Origin: Epiperipatus broadwayi | Taxonomy: Eukaryota; Onychophora; Udeonychophora; Euonychophora; Peripatidae | Length of the DNA: 64,000 nucleotides | Reading direction: 5' to 3' | NCBI GenBank assembly: GCA_028023455.1 | Contig: JAQFVV010000142.1 | Location: 167,501-231,500 of the forward strand | Shown here: positions 35,890 through 48,574 of the stretch, piece after piece | How the letters are laid out: the number at the start of each line of letters is the position of its first letter | How positions within the stretch are numbered: the first letter of the stretch is position 1 | The notes under the pieces: model-generated | What the model was told of the DNA's origin: nothing | The model's database searches: none | The model's input: only the letters and a program-made list of their open reading frames with translations | Translations under genes and position numbers: made by a program

Positions 35890-36583
35890 GCATTTAAAAC
35901 ACTATTACAGTTAAAATAATTTGTATATAATGAGTGTGGGAAGCAAAATAGTTATTAAATAAATAATTGACAACTATACAGTCAGATTTAATTAATTACG
36001 AAATTTGTTTGTGAAGGACGTGCCATCATGTCAGAGAGCATTTCAGGTTTGCTAAACAAAGATATAAAATGATGAAGAAGACAGTATGCTATTATAGATT
36101 ACAACAAAAAGAAATGAAGTCTGTTATGAACCTCTGAGTGGCTTTACTAAAAGAAATTCCTGATATGTACAGGTAGATCAGAGAAATGTTGGCTCTCCAG
36201 CAAAAGCATGTCTCTGAATAATAATAATAAATGTGATATGCTGGAATTCCCATACACATCTTAATGGTAATACCTGAAAATGATCCCCTGGTATGAGCTA
36301 TGTCTACTTTGAGGGAGAGTAAAAGGTTGGACTGGTCAGTTAAATTTCCGAAAGTCTTAAGAGGTAATTAGCAAAGCAAAATAATAATAAATGAATGGTT
36401 GTAGCTATAAATACATAATGCCTTAGACATATATAGGTAGATAATGTATCACTAACAAAATTATAACTTAAATCCTAATTAAAATAATCGGCTTCCTGAC
36501 ATCAATGAATGAATTATAAATTATATTATAAAAAGAAAGGTAAGAATTAGAACTAAAATATAAATTGTTTTCCACACTTTTAT
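35890..36583. other. Spacer, no gene recognised
   Basis: Somewhat less AT-rich (GTGCCATCATGTCAGAGAGC, GATCCCCTGGTATGAGC), but with stops in all frames and no match to other parts of the window. Confidence 0.4.
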
Positions 36584-36689
36584 TAATAAGTTATTAAATA
36601 GTTTATCAAAGATTACAAAATAAGACAGTCTTTTAATTAACATAGATGGGGCATTAATATCAAACTCACTTCTGATGAAGTTTGACAAT
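36584..36689 (+). repeat. 106 bp direct repeat, left copy
   Basis: TAATAAGTTATTAAATAG...GTTTGACAAT recurs at 38796-38901 with one visible difference (GACAGTC versus GACTGTC). The two copies sit exactly at the two edges of the 2.1 kb LTR-like element. This is far too long for an integrase TSD. Confidence 0.9.
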
Positions 36690-37046
36690 GTTACATTGTT
36701 TTTTTTTATTAGTAAACATGAAAAGAATAAAAGTTCGCAAATAAAACTTCCTTTTTAAGAATTAAAAATTAAAATTCTATACTAAACTCATATATATAAA
36801 ATCACACAGATGAAAAAAATTATTAAAATAAAACTTTATTAAAAATAGAAAAAATATTTTAAAAGCAAAAACTTAAAAGGATTTAGAGATAAAAATATAT
36901 CTTTAATTTTGGAAAACACAGAAATGGAAATGATTGTTTTAATTAGTTAAATGTAAACTAGCCTTGGGCATTTAAATGTATAAGCAACGGTCAGATAGGA
37001 CAGAAAACAATGGAATCGGGTCTCAGCAAAAGAACCATCACATCGA

Positions 37047-37087
37047 TGACGTAATGTCAATTGAATCCTTAAAATTAATATAAAAGG
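37047..37087 (+). promoter_or_regulatory. CRE plus TATA box of LTR-like element, copy 2
   Basis: TGACGTAA (37047-37054) lies about 25 nt upstream of TATAAAAGG (37079-37087). The same pair with the same spacing is present in the copy at 61305-61345, although the sequence between them differs. This supports a Pol II promoter firing toward the right. Confidence 0.6.
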
Positions 37088-37827
37088 AAAAGTTTGGAAA
37101 TTATTAATTAGTTATTACGATGTGACTATATGTGTTAGTGCGGAGTTGAAGGAGAAGGGATTGAAAAGATGCACTCTTCAATCCCTTCAGTTTTGTTAAA
37201 AAAAAGAAATGACATCGTTTTTTTTTTTACATTAAGAACCAGCTAAACTAAAAGATCTCCAGATAAATAAAAAAACAATGGCTAACTCAAACAATCTCTT
37301 TAGGACAGTGTGGGAATTCACGTTCAAATGGCAAGCAACAGATAAAAATGAACTGTTTAAAACCGTAAGAACTTTATAATTAATGAACATTAAATTAAAA
37401 ACTTTCCGTATTTAAAATAATTGCAATAGAATCCTATCTGACCACTTTATTTACTAATAAGTAATTTTAATTTGATGTATTTCTTTTGTAAAATCATTTC
37501 CATTTTTTTTTTGTTCTTTTAAGTTTTATTATGACTGTTTTGTTTTCATTGAATTAAATTATATAAATGTTAAACTTAAGTCGGGCATGGATGGCTATAT
37601 AGATTTGTAAAGTTATATTAGGGGAGGGTAATCTTAGGTTATTTGTTTCGTAGTTAAATTGGGTCAATGGATTGGATATATTGGTGTAATTAGTAGATGT
37701 AGTACGAGATTCGCTACGGGCAGAATCACTTTATATGCCACACACTTCCTTTTTGGCCTATGGAATGTGATTAGTAAGTTGGCAAAATGATTACAGTCCT
37801 TTCCTATGGAGTTTTTTTATTGCTCTT

Positions 37828-37862
37828 CTTGTCAGATAGATGTAGTATTTCTATCTGACAAG
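37828..37862 (+). other. Stem-loop at the conserved position, copy 2
   Basis: CTTGTCAGATAGA, loop TGTAGTATT, TCTATCTGACAAG: a perfect 13 bp stem. A further ATTGC/GCAAT pairing outside extends it. See 62075 and 34998 for the counterparts. Confidence 0.75.
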
Positions 37863-38795
37863 AGGCAATTTCTTCTCTTAACCTTTTGTGCTGCCGTATT
37901 TTGTATTACATTGAATGCATCGATATATCAGATGAATTGACATTAGTTTGACTGCGAACCTTTGGCCTAAGGTTAAATAAGGATAGAATATTTTCTTTCA
38001 AATGCAAATCTATGTAGTCTATTCATACTCGACACTCTAAATAAAAATGTATTAAATTTAAGTTGGGTATGGATGTTGCATGGATTCGTTATCGGTTAAT
38101 TATATTTTTGGTTTTCATATTTGATCAAAATATGTAGACATTTGGTAAATAATGATACCTTATGGTGAGTATCTAAAATGTATTTATTCGGATGTTTTTT
38201 AAGTTATTGGTGTCACTGCGGTATCTTATGATGAATACCAGTGGGTTTCTTGTATTCCCTATGCAATTGATGGTATCAATGATTTTGTATTTTGATCATT
38301 TATGTTTATTTTGAAATGTTTTTGACCATGTAATCTATGTAACCGATCTATACTCAACATTATAAAACAAACTTTTATAAATCCATCTGTGCAAACTTAT
38401 AATAGTATAAAAATTAAAATGTAAATTAAAATCTAAAAATAAAAGTTAAAAATAATGTTAAATGTTAAAGTAAACATACTAAAATAATAATGTTAAATTT
38501 TATTTATATATGTGCGTAAATAAATGTTTGTGTGTATAATTACTGGCAGTGGCTTATTTTATTCTTTTTTATATATTCTTAGATAAGAATTTTTTTATAA
38601 AATATAAATCTGTGTTCTTCCACTGAGTTAGTGACAATGGGCTAACGACCGGATATCAAAATATATAAAATAAAATAAAAAAATTTCTTTTTTTTTGACT
38701 TACGTATCTGCCTACTTTATAAATTTTCTAGGTTCAAATGCCTAGATGGCGCCCTGTAATATAGATTACATTAGTGCGCTATTTCCGGATCGTTA

Positions 38796-38901
38796 TAATA
38801 AGTTATTAAATAGTTTATCAAAGATTACAAAATAAGACTGTCTTTTAATTAACATAGATGGGGCATTAATATCAAACTCACTTCTGATGAAGTTTGACAA
38901 T
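38796..38901 (+). repeat. 106 bp direct repeat, right copy
   Basis: See 36584-36689. It directly follows the 3' end GGATCGTTA of the LTR-like element and continues into unique sequence (TATAAAGAAT). Confidence 0.9.
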
Positions 38902-41384
38902 ATAAAGAATAATAAATTGTAAATCATAGTTTTAATATTTTCTGACAAGTAAAATATGTGTATAAAATATATATTGATAAAATTCTATGATAAATGTGCT
39001 GTCAATGATTTTCTTTCAAGATATACGTTTTACAGAAATTGTAATAGGTTTAGCTAATCGATTTAATTACGAGAGCAATTTTAAATCGGAGGTAATAATA
39101 AGATTTTTAAAATAATTTCAATCATAAATAATTTTAAAATGAATTTATAATATAAAAGATACAAAACTAAACAAGCCTTTCTATTAATTAATTTACGGGA
39201 AGTAAGTGTCCTGTAATGATTTTGAATGGAAAATTAAGAGGGAGAGAATTTAAAGTTAATAGCTCATTGAATTTCGTACTTGAAAATTTCAGTAAATCAA
39301 ATATTCTAAATAAACCAACAAAATTAATTTAATTTGCTGCATCAAAATAATGTAAGATTTTATAAGAATTGATATTTTAAATTTAATAAAATTAAAAGAC
39401 ACATTTTAAACCAAGCCGTATAAACATCACACAGATATATAAAATATACATTAGTATTGATTTGGAAAACAAGTAAATTGGAATCAATAGCTTGCGGCGA
39501 ATTGTGGACGTTACCTCAGAATCAATCAATAGGTATTCCATGACTGGAAACATATATTTATACAGTCAGATTATTTGCAGGCTTCCTTGACACAGACAGT
39601 CTCTGGCTAGATATTTAAGCACTGGAAAGGCATGGATGAGTTGGTGGAACAGACCTCTGAGAAGCAAATGACCGATCTTTTCACCCCGTCATTTCTTTAG
39701 GCACGATGTATATATAGATTAATCACTTCTCTCCAGTAAACTCAATAATAATCCCTCTTATCAAAGATCCACTATTTATGTGATCTGGCTTTATCTAAAG
39801 GATTAAATCCACACTGACCTCCACCAATTGTAATCACTCTAAGCAGTTCTGTGAGGTTGGTGCCTGCTTTGGAGGGAAAATCTCTAACTCTGCATGAACA
39901 CACTCCAAGGGTTGATTTGTTAATAAAAAAACAACAACAACAACAAGCAAATTAAGCTTATCAGTCATTGTACTAACAAAATCTATTTAATTATAGTTTA
40001 GATTAACAAAAATGTAGATTTTATTCAGAAAATTTTAAGAATTTGGTACAACGACTTTCAAACATATTTGACATAAACTTAAGCAGAAATTTACAAAATA
40101 TTTCTTAAAAATATTACATTGTTTACACAATTGATTCTCAAGTGTACATTGATTAAAAAATAAATATAAAATGTTACCCACTAACTAATTGAAAAAAATG
40201 AACTTTAATAAAAAATTTGAAATATTTGTAACATTTTATAGATATATAGGATTCAATTCAATTTAATAAAATAACCACAATATACATTTTTACAAATATA
40301 AAATAAATAAACTAATATAAAAGGTTAGTTTTAATTATAAAATAAGATTAATGAAATATAAAAGATTACAATATTGATTAAAATATACTACCACCTATTA
40401 TGAGATGGGTGTCAGTTAATAAAGATTGGGTTCAAACCCAGACTAGTGCTGATGACATTGGCACTAGGTGAAGCAGGAATATGTACTATATTTCCAGCTT
40501 CAGGTGTGGCAGATCAAATTGGGAAGGTTCATCGACCATTATAATATATATATATATATATTAATAATGCAGTATTAAAAATAACTATAATAGATAATAG
40601 TGTATATATTAAATCCAAATCTTTACAAAGTTACGTGATTAGTAAATGTAAATTATATGATAACAGTCAAATCTTACTCAAACTAGAAATCTACAACTTT
40701 TTATCAATGCAACTTCTAATAAGAAAAAGACAATTTCCATTTTTCATAGAGACAAAAAAGCTAATATTTGAACAATAAAAGATGAATATATTTATATTCA
40801 AAACATTTAAATAAATCCCATTAAATAGACACATGTCTATTTAACTTTTTTTACACGTTTTGAAAGTATATTAATAAATAGTCATTTCTAAAAAACTTTT
40901 TAACTCTACTGCTATTTATTATTATTTAGATAATAAACTGATTTCTTACAAAGTTAGATGATTTACAATCAGCAATCAATCTACTACAGTTCAAGTACCA
41001 GACTTTTTGTTTGTATCTTCTTTCACTTAGAAGTCTTGCCTTGATGACAGATTGTGAATTCATAGTTTGTGTATTCTTTGGTTATTATCTTTTGTTGTAT
41101 ATTTATAAATCATCTAGCTTTATGCAAATTAACTTTATCTAAATACTAATGAATAGTAGAGGAATTTGAATGTTTTGAAAATAATTACTTATTAGTCTTT
41201 TTTCAAACCAGATTGCTTTAATGGATTTATTTAAACTTCTTGAAATATAAAAATCTCAATTTGTTACAGTCAATGTGCCATTTTTTTTTCTATAGTACAA
41301 TGTTAGGCCATACATTCCCTTTTTTATTTATAGAGAGTCCCTTGAAAAGAGATTGATTCATGGTTTGGATCAAATATGTCTGTT
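38902..41384. other. Spacer; possible SINE scrap near 40390-40535
   Basis: 39460-39920 is less AT-rich (CTTGCGGCGAATTGTGG, CTGCTTTGGAGGGAAAATC) and has two TATA-like motifs, but no frame or terminal repeats. At 40390-40535 a GGGTTCAAACCCAG segment resembles a Pol III B box, with CAGGTGTGGCAGATCAAATT after it and a TA run behind. I cannot complete a tRNA-like head. Confidence 0.35.
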
Positions 41385-43000
41385 ATCATCATCATCATCA
41401 TTTTTAACCATTATCAATTCACTGTTGGCTCAAAATCTCTCTAAGTTTAATACAATTTATCTTAACTCTAGTCTGTCTTCTCCACATCATAGCAGCCAAC
41501 TTCCTTAGTTCATCCAACCATCCTACATGATGTCTTTTTTTAGATCTTTTATAATCTCTTTGAATCCAATATAAAATTTTTATTGTTCATCTATTATCAT
41601 CTCTTCTAGAAATATGCCCATCATAGCTTCATTTCAGTCTCTTAATTCATTCAATAATGTCATTAATATCTGTTTGTTTTCTCACCCATATATTTTATTT
41701 TCAATCTTCTTTTGTTACTCCTAACATATATCTGTACATAATTCATTGAGTGGTGTGAAATCTTCATAATGATCTTTTGCTGACTGTTCAAGTATAAAAA
41801 CTAATAAAATACATTTATTAAAAACTTTTTTTTAAACACATGGGCATATTTCCTTTTAATATTAAAAATTATTTCTACCAAAAATACCCCACCCAAGTTT
41901 AATTCTACACTTAATTTTATTCATTACTTTTATGTTTATATTAATAATCAGATCAAAATATTTATAGTTATTAAACAAGGCAAAACTCTCCATACGGTAG
42001 TGCCACCCTGTGCCAACCAGAGTAATCAATGGATGCCAGAAGTCTTGTGCATAATTCATTATCATCAATCTTTATTTTGTTCTTTTAAGAAAATCCATTG
42101 AACATTTATTTAGCCTTTTTTGAATTTATCTTTAGACCTACTTTTTTACTTTCATCTGGAACTATTGCAACTTTTTCTAAACCCTAAAAAATTTGTTGTA
42201 AAAACAATTCTATTAACTGCAAAATGTAGATGAATTAAGTAATTTTCATTTACGTTTATTTTCTTAGCTTTCAATTTTAATTTACAAAATAATTCTTGTA
42301 AAACTGGCAGAAAAAGTTTTAGATATATGGTATCACCCTGTCACACACCCTTCTCACTATTAATCTTATCAGTATCATTATACAATCTAACTATTGTCAT
42401 TGCATTTTGACTAATTTTCTTCAGGTATATGATAATTCCATAGATTATATCTTGATGATCCAGTGCTTTAACGACTGTAGAAATTCTTATTAAATCAAAT
42501 GTCTTTTTATAAATTTACATATTCAAAACATAATGACAACTAATATTTATTAGTACTTTTTATAATTTCTGTCAATACCTGGATGCAATATACTGTGTCC
42601 AAATAATTTTTAAATCCATTTTATTCTTTAATTCATTAAAATCCAAAGTTTACTGTAGATAAGGTAAATTATCTCGGTAAAATTTTTGTACAGAACTGAT
42701 CAAAGACTATTAATTCTGAAATTTCTAATATGTTCTTTAATATCTTTTTAAAATATTAATATTACTATTACATTCTTCTAGTTATCTAATATATCTTTAT
42801 CATTTAGACATTTGGAATATACCTTTACCAACAATTTGTTTATTTCTTTATTAGTTTCTTTTCAGATATTAAGTATAATTCAATCATCACCTGGAGCTTT
42901 CCCCCTTTTTTACAGATTTAATTGTACATCTCATTTCTTCATTTAAAATGCAGGACAAACTAGTAATAGTAGAGAATATTTTGTTTTCTTATTCTTTATT
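41385..43000 (-). pseudogene. Decayed RTE-like LINE, reverse transcriptase to 3' end
   Basis: The minus strand shows reverse-transcriptase landmarks in order. NEEMRCTIKSVKKGESSR (42890-42945) is the region usually ending GKAPG. NSEKGV, a stop, then QGDTIS (42323-42365) is the GVRQGD-type box. HFAVNRIVFTT (near 42190-42235) stands where FADDIVL is expected. KKVGLKINSKK follows. The C-terminal basic region has GWLDELRKLAAMMWRRQTR (41433-41545). The 3' end is an ATG-repeat tail (CAT repeats at 41384-41401), common in RTE-type LINEs. Many stops and frameshifts; dead. A family A foldback fragment lies inside it. Confidence 0.75.
41968..42060 (+). mobile_element. Foldback family A fragment
   Basis: About 90 bp matching one arm of the family: CAAAACTCTCCATACGGTAG, then CCAGAGTAATCAATGGATGC and CTTGTGCATAA. 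It has only one arm and no tail, so it is a truncated insertion or remnant. It interrupts the LINE relic. Confidence 0.7.
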
Positions 43001-43697
43001 ACTAAATAATTCTTTATAGAACTCTTCCATATATTTCATGATGACATTCTTTTTTTAATAATAGTTCCTCCTTTTTTTATTAGTGCAAAAACAAGTATCT
43101 TTACTTTTCTTTTAACTTCATCAAATCCAACAATGTCCTATTTGATATTAGACACTTCTTCCAATAGTACTATTTTCTTTCACTTGAAAATGGCTTGTAT
43201 GTATCTAATAAAAGTTCACAATGAAATGGAAGTCTGGGTCTGTATTCAGAAAATTTAGAGCATCCTCCATTTTTGGATGCTAACCACTGCCTTGGCTGGT
43301 GATTTTATAGCTTCTTGAGAATAAGGGGCATAATTTAGTTTTTCTTGTTGATTATAAATTATTGCAAAAAAACATTCACACATATGCATTTTTGTCTTCA
43401 TGAATACTAAACTGATATTTCAGTTAGAAATTATGGTGAAACTCAGAAGAAAAACCATAATGTTTCTTGATATTAAACTTAAAAGTAAGAAGTCAATAAA
43501 GTTACCATGTTGGATGATGCATATTGGTGAGAAGTGTACCCATGTTCAACTACTATGTGAACAAACATATAGTAATAATACTGCAACAATAGGTATGTAT
43601 GAATTGGACATTAGAAATTTGCTGTGCATGGTTTCTTTAAGACCTCAATGATGAATCAAAAAGTCTGCTTTTATTTAACATCAAATTCCCTTTCTGA
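43001..43697. other. Spacer, possible LINE upstream remnant
   Basis: No motif recognised. An 83-codon plus-strand frame at 43400-43651 is uninformative. A short hairpin GAGCATCC/GGATGC at 43258-43281 was noted. Confidence 0.4.
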
Positions 43698-43699
43698 AG

Positions 43700-43729
43700 T
43701 CATATATATATATATATATATATATACTA

Positions 43730-43822
<93 letters not shown>
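43700..43822. repeat. TA dinucleotide array, about 120 bp
   Basis: An almost pure TA run with one ACTAG interruption near 43727-43732. Frames through it are artefacts. Confidence 0.95.
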
Positions 43823-43828
<6 letters not shown>

Positions 43829-43948
43829 GATAATTTTTTTTTTATTTTGTATATATATATACTAGTGGTTCCCACACATGAGTACTTAAACAACACTAAG
43901 AGATACATTGATCCTATTCCTTGGCTGACTATTTAGAATCTCTAATCG

Positions 43949-44389
43949 TTGTCTAAAATGCATGGAAGTGTCTATATTATATTATTTAAGTTTAAATGGC
44001 CACTATTAAAAGAAAGAATGGGAATGTATAATAGTATTGTAAAATTGCTTTATTTAAACTTTAAACCTAATGGGAAAGAAGAAAGAAGAATGTTTGTTTA
44101 TTTTTCAAAATTATTTTTCTTAAGTTTTAATTATATTATTAATGAAACACCTGTGGCGTGTGTAATTTGTGAACTGTTATTAAACATTTTCAAAACTCTT
44201 TATAAAAATTTTTATGCTAGTTATGAAGGAAGATTTAAAAGGATGCGTATGAATCATTTAATTTTATCATCATTATTATTAGAACATTTTTGTAATTATT
44301 TCTATTTTGACCTATTTAAAAATACAAGACTAAATGTGCAATTGAATGTATTGTTAATATTTACCTGTTTTTCCAAACTAATAGGATAA
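43949..44389 (+). CDS. Unrecognised 146-codon open frame
   Basis: Longest non-repetitive frame in the window. It has no ATG at its 5' end: it opens after a TAA with TTG, and the first ATG is three codons on. Residues include FKWPLLKERMGMYNSIVKLL, NETPVACVICELLLNIFKTL and YASYEGRFKRMRMNHLILSS, giving hydrophobic helices and a basic patch. At this stop-codon density a frame of this length is unlikely by chance in 64 kb, so it may be an exon or a recently dead gene segment. No family assigned. Confidence 0.3.
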   Translation: MSKMHGSVYIILFKFKWPLLKERMGMYNSIVKLLYLNFKPNGKEERRMFVYFSKLFFLSFNYIINETPVACVICELLLNIFKTLYKNFYASYEGRFKRMRMNHLILSSLLLEHFCNYFYFDLFKNTRLNVQLNVLLIFTCFSKLIG

Positions 44390-46340
44390 ATGGATTTATA
44401 AAATAGATAAATTATATGACTTTGCTTTATTAAATGCACTCCTCACTCACTGTGAAACTTTTCTGTCTAAAATATTTCCAACAAACTCATCTTAATAAAT
44501 ATTATTAGTTAAATAATTACAAACATTCTGAATGGCTCTGAAAATGAAAAATAACATTTTTGGATATATCCTAGGAATAAAATATGAAAATTGTCTATTG
44601 CTTAATTAATAAAATCCCTCATATATAATGTCAACAGCAATTCATTAGCTAACAGCTGAGAACATTGAATCTGCTGTTATGAATTAAAAAAAATAATATT
44701 GTTTTGTTTTCCTGCAGGAACATGTTATGTATTTGTCAATATTTATATTTCTGTGCTAATAATTATTATTATTGAAGAGATGACCAAGGAACATCACTCA
44801 TAAACTATAATAAACTTTTATTTTCAACCCAGAAAAAGAAAACAAAAGACTTTATTTATTTATTATTTAATTGTATTTAGTATGTAGACAGTTTATGAAG
44901 TGTTTTATTATTTTTATTATTATATGTATTATTATTATTCTAGAATGTCTCAGTAAAAGCATAATAATAAGAAAAATATTATGCTAGGAATTTTTTTTAT
45001 TAGTTTAATATTAGTTTTATCGTGTGTTAGATAACATATGTGCATGGCAAGAAAGGGAGGCATCCATGTAATGCTAATAGGGATGATAGATCTTTTATAA
45101 AAGAAGCACATTATATGGGTTCTTATATTATATCTATGCATTTTCAATAGATTTAAAAAAAATAATTATTTTCAATAATTATTTAATCTGAAATATAATG
45201 TTTCATTATGTGTCTAAGCCAAATTTTTGCTTTAGATTTGTGCTAATGTAAATGCACTATAAAAAATTATTTTGTCTTGCTTGCCAATAGAAATTATTGC
45301 CTTGTTTTCCAACCATTATTAGTATGTTACCAAGTCCTAAATAGTATATTATCAGATATGAAATATTTATTCCTTATTGCTTTTACAATTAGTAATTTAT
45401 ATTTTAACAGTAGTTCTTTGCTTACTGGGATTTGAATTCTGTGTATTATTATGCTTGTATATGTGTGTCCATTATTAAACTTAGCTATAATCATATGTTA
45501 ATTGCAAGTACAAATGATACATAATCAATCAGTTTCAGAGAAAGAGGATGGTCAATTGTTTGGAAGGATTAGAGATTTATTTAAGTGAATTATTGCTCTT
45601 TATTATGGTTGAATGGAAAAGTATTTTTGTGGCTATACATTGTAAAGTTAGCAATGTTTTATAGTATTTATGGGGATGATAAATCTCTCCCCTTCTGTTA
45701 TTTGAATATTTAACATGGGTAGATTGCCTAGTGTATTATATGGGATTGAGTAATCCCTTCTTTTCTGTTTATTGAAGTATTTTTGATAGGAGTAGATTGA
45801 ATCCTCCAGTTTTGATATTTGGTATTATGAATTAAAGTATATGAAGTTAAGTATATTATCTCCCTGATCATTTGGTGAAGAGATTTATTCCCACCAGTTT
45901 AGTTAGTCTCAGAAGTAGACTTGGGAGTTGTTGTGTTGATATTTATCTGATTTGAATTGTAAAAATCTTTTATCCCTATGTGTTTATTGAATGTTTTCCA
46001 GCTTATATTATAGCCAAGTGCCGGATTAGATTAATTAGATTAGATTGATTAGAATTAATTATTTATTCTTTGACACACAGAATAATACAGACTCATGCAT
46101 AAAGTGTTAATTTGAAGGATATAGAAAAATCAATCAGTAATGTACAACCTTAATTATCATTTTAAAACATTTTATAGTGATCATTTAGGTTTCATATCAT
46201 TAATTTTTAACATTCAATCATCATTTGATTAAGTAAACAAGCAAAGATAAAACATAGTTAATGAATAGAATTAGTTATTTCTATTTTGGCAGAATAAAAC
46301 CATAGTTATTTAATAAAATACTTTATTTCAATGTTGCAAT
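44390..46340. other. AT-rich spacer with degenerate tandem repeat at about 45660-45850
   Basis: Three diverged units of roughly 65-75 bp share a WTAGATTG motif, a TCTCCCC/ATCCC motif and a TGTTTATTGAAGTAT-like block. The rest is AT-rich with no gene. Confidence 0.4.
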
Positions 46341-46344
46341 GGCA

Positions 46345-46490
46345 AATATATTTAATTAATGGAATTATTTATTTCATTTTGCAAGATATAGTTTAATAAG
46401 AATATATTTAATTAATGGAATTATTTATTTCATTTTGCAAGATATAATTTGGTAAGAATATATTTAATTAATGGAGCTATTTATTTCATA
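46345..46490 (+). repeat. 56 bp tandem repeat, about 2.6 copies
   Basis: AATATATTTAATTAATGG starts at 46345, 46401 and 46457. The first two units are almost identical through CATTTTGCAAGATATA. Confidence 0.9.
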
Positions 46491-47930
46491 ATATCAAAAC
46501 ATAGTTTTATATTATTCTTAGGTTTCAAACCCTTTTACTTTAGTTATAGTTAATGTGCATTTGAAGTAAAATGCAAAATTTTAATTTTATTTTATAGTGT
46601 AATTAAAATATTTAACCCATGTTGTTTGTCATATATTTCTTAAGTTAATTGATAACTGAGTGTTATAAAACAAAATGTTGTATATAAAATAAATTTTGTA
46701 GTAGATTACTAGAAATGTAAGGTTATATTTTTTCAGTTCTATAGGTTTATCACAAGTAGCTGATAACTAAAAAACCATTTGTTTTACAGTAAAATATGTC
46801 GATTTTATTTTGGTTCATTATTTAATGTTAAGAATATAAGATGTTTCACAAATCTATCAGTATGTTATGATCGATGAAATGTGTTAAATTTGAAATTTAA
46901 GAGATCATATTGTGTTATTTATTTTTATGTAAACTTTAACCAGTGATGCTAAATACATTTACAGTTTGTGCTTATACCAATGAGAAAGAGATTAAATGTT
47001 TGCTGAATTATTTTTTTATTTTGTTAATAAATATTTTATTATTCAAAATTGTGTTTAGAATTCTTCTTTGACATTCATTCATGTTTCATATTTCCACACA
47101 TGCTCACACATTTATTTTATTTAATGTGATATAATTGTATTTTCATTTAATTATGATAAACCTCCAGATATGATGATATTGATTTCCTTGATCCAAACAC
47201 TGTATGAGATGCCAATTATTTACTGATTTTCTAAAAGTGTTTTATTATTTAGTAATTGTTTAGATGATGAATTAAAATCAAAATGTGCCGATTTCTTTCA
47301 TTATCTAACTGCCATTATTTAGTTAGGGTATTGCTAGTTTATATTATTATTTTCCTAATTTAATTAATAGTTATTGAGAGATAGAGATTTTAGGTTAAGC
47401 CATGCCATCAGTTAATTCCCTGAGATCTTCAATTTTTAATTCAGATTAAATATTAAATTCAGTTAATTAGATTGGATGAATGTGTAATTAAAAATTTAGT
47501 ATTGATAGGGTTAGTTTAAGTTCAGATACAACTTGTTATACATTATAGTTTCTAAATATTATATTTTAGTTATTAGTTTAATTTTCTAATATGGTAGAAG
47601 CTGTTCAATGCATGTGGATGATGGGAGAAGGTGAAGCATACTATAATTAGTTAAATTTAGGTGGTAGAATTTTACCAATATAATTCTTATTTATTATAGA
47701 ACTTAATAGATGTTTTATTCCTATTAATTATAATATTTTCTCCCACATCTAATGTACATTTTACACCTCATACACCTCTGTATCCCTCAACTGAGCTAGG
47801 CTAAGGTGAAACTTTTTTTAAGAGCCTCATAAGTAATTTTAAAATAAAGTTAGATTAATATTTTATTCTATGATCCATAGAATTGGCACCCCCAGGTAAT
47901 TGTTAGTGATGGTGATCGGTGGTGAGGAGT
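46491..47930. other. AT-rich spacer
   Basis: Nothing recognised. Confidence 0.5.
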
Positions 47931-48000
47931 TACAATATATATACTGATACACATACATTTTTCTATACAATATATATACTGATACACATACATTTTTCTA
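47931..48000 (+). repeat. Perfect 35 bp tandem duplication
   Basis: Two identical units beginning TACAATATATATACTGATAC, at 47931-47965 and 47966-48000. Absence of any difference implies a recent duplication. Confidence 0.95.
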
Positions 48001-48574
48001 TATGAAGTAATTATTAAATAACTCTTTATAGAAATATCTCTAGCTATTACATTTAAAAATTTTAAAATTTGAATAATGAAATGCCCAATATAGAAAATAC
48101 AAGATCTTAAAACAAATAATGAATATTTAACATTATTCCAGTGAAGCAATCATTGGGAAAAATACTAATTTTTTTTTATACAGTAAGGCAACTTCAGATA
48201 AAGTTTGCTCTATAATATATATTGCTATTATTTATTATAATTATTTCTAAAAGTGCATTAGTATTATATATTAAAATAATAAACATCTTGATAATAATTG
48301 ATTTCATCTTACAGATTGAACTCAGAATCAGTGAGTATATATATATGGAAAAAGGGTACTCTTTTAGTACGCAATCTCAACCATGCCACTTTGAATTTCA
48401 AATTTATAAAGTTTTGATTGACCAGATTTTTAATGTTTTTATGTTTTGCCTTTTTTTCAAATTAGGTCTAAATGTTTTATGTTTTGGCCTTTTTTATTAT
48501 TATTATGTGATCTCCTATCTATTTAGTAATGTTTTACTTGACCAGATTTTTGTTTTCAATTGATATTATAATTA
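48001..48574. other. Spacer
   Basis: A 113-codon plus-strand frame at 48222-48563 is Ile/Phe/Tyr-rich, contains a near-duplicate block (VLIDQIF, LLDQIF) and is most likely chance. Confidence 0.45.

Larger units (their letters stand above)
36690..38797 (+). mobile_element. LTR-like element, copy 2 (5' end trimmed)
   Basis: Co-linear with 60868-63053 over about 2.1 kb. It begins at GTTACATTG, so about 15-20 nt of the 5' terminus are missing, and ends GGATCGTTATA where the other copy has GGATCGTTACA. It retains the CRE and TATA promoter, an AAGGGATTGAA/TTCAATCCCTT hairpin at about 37155-37190, the GTCGGGCATGGATGGCTA block and the conserved stem-loop at 37828. No open frame of note. It is flanked by the 106 bp direct repeats. 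Confidence 0.7.

Noticed and set aside
36584-38901. 106 bp repeats as the LTRs of one element
   Set aside because: They do not start TG and end CA, are not found at the other element copies, and lie outside the shared element sequence.
43624-43908. Open frames on both strands over the TA array
   Set aside because: Tyr-Ile repeats produced by TA dinucleotides.
48222-48563. 113-codon plus-strand frame
   Set aside because: Low-complexity Ile/Phe/Tyr composition, near-chance length for this base composition.
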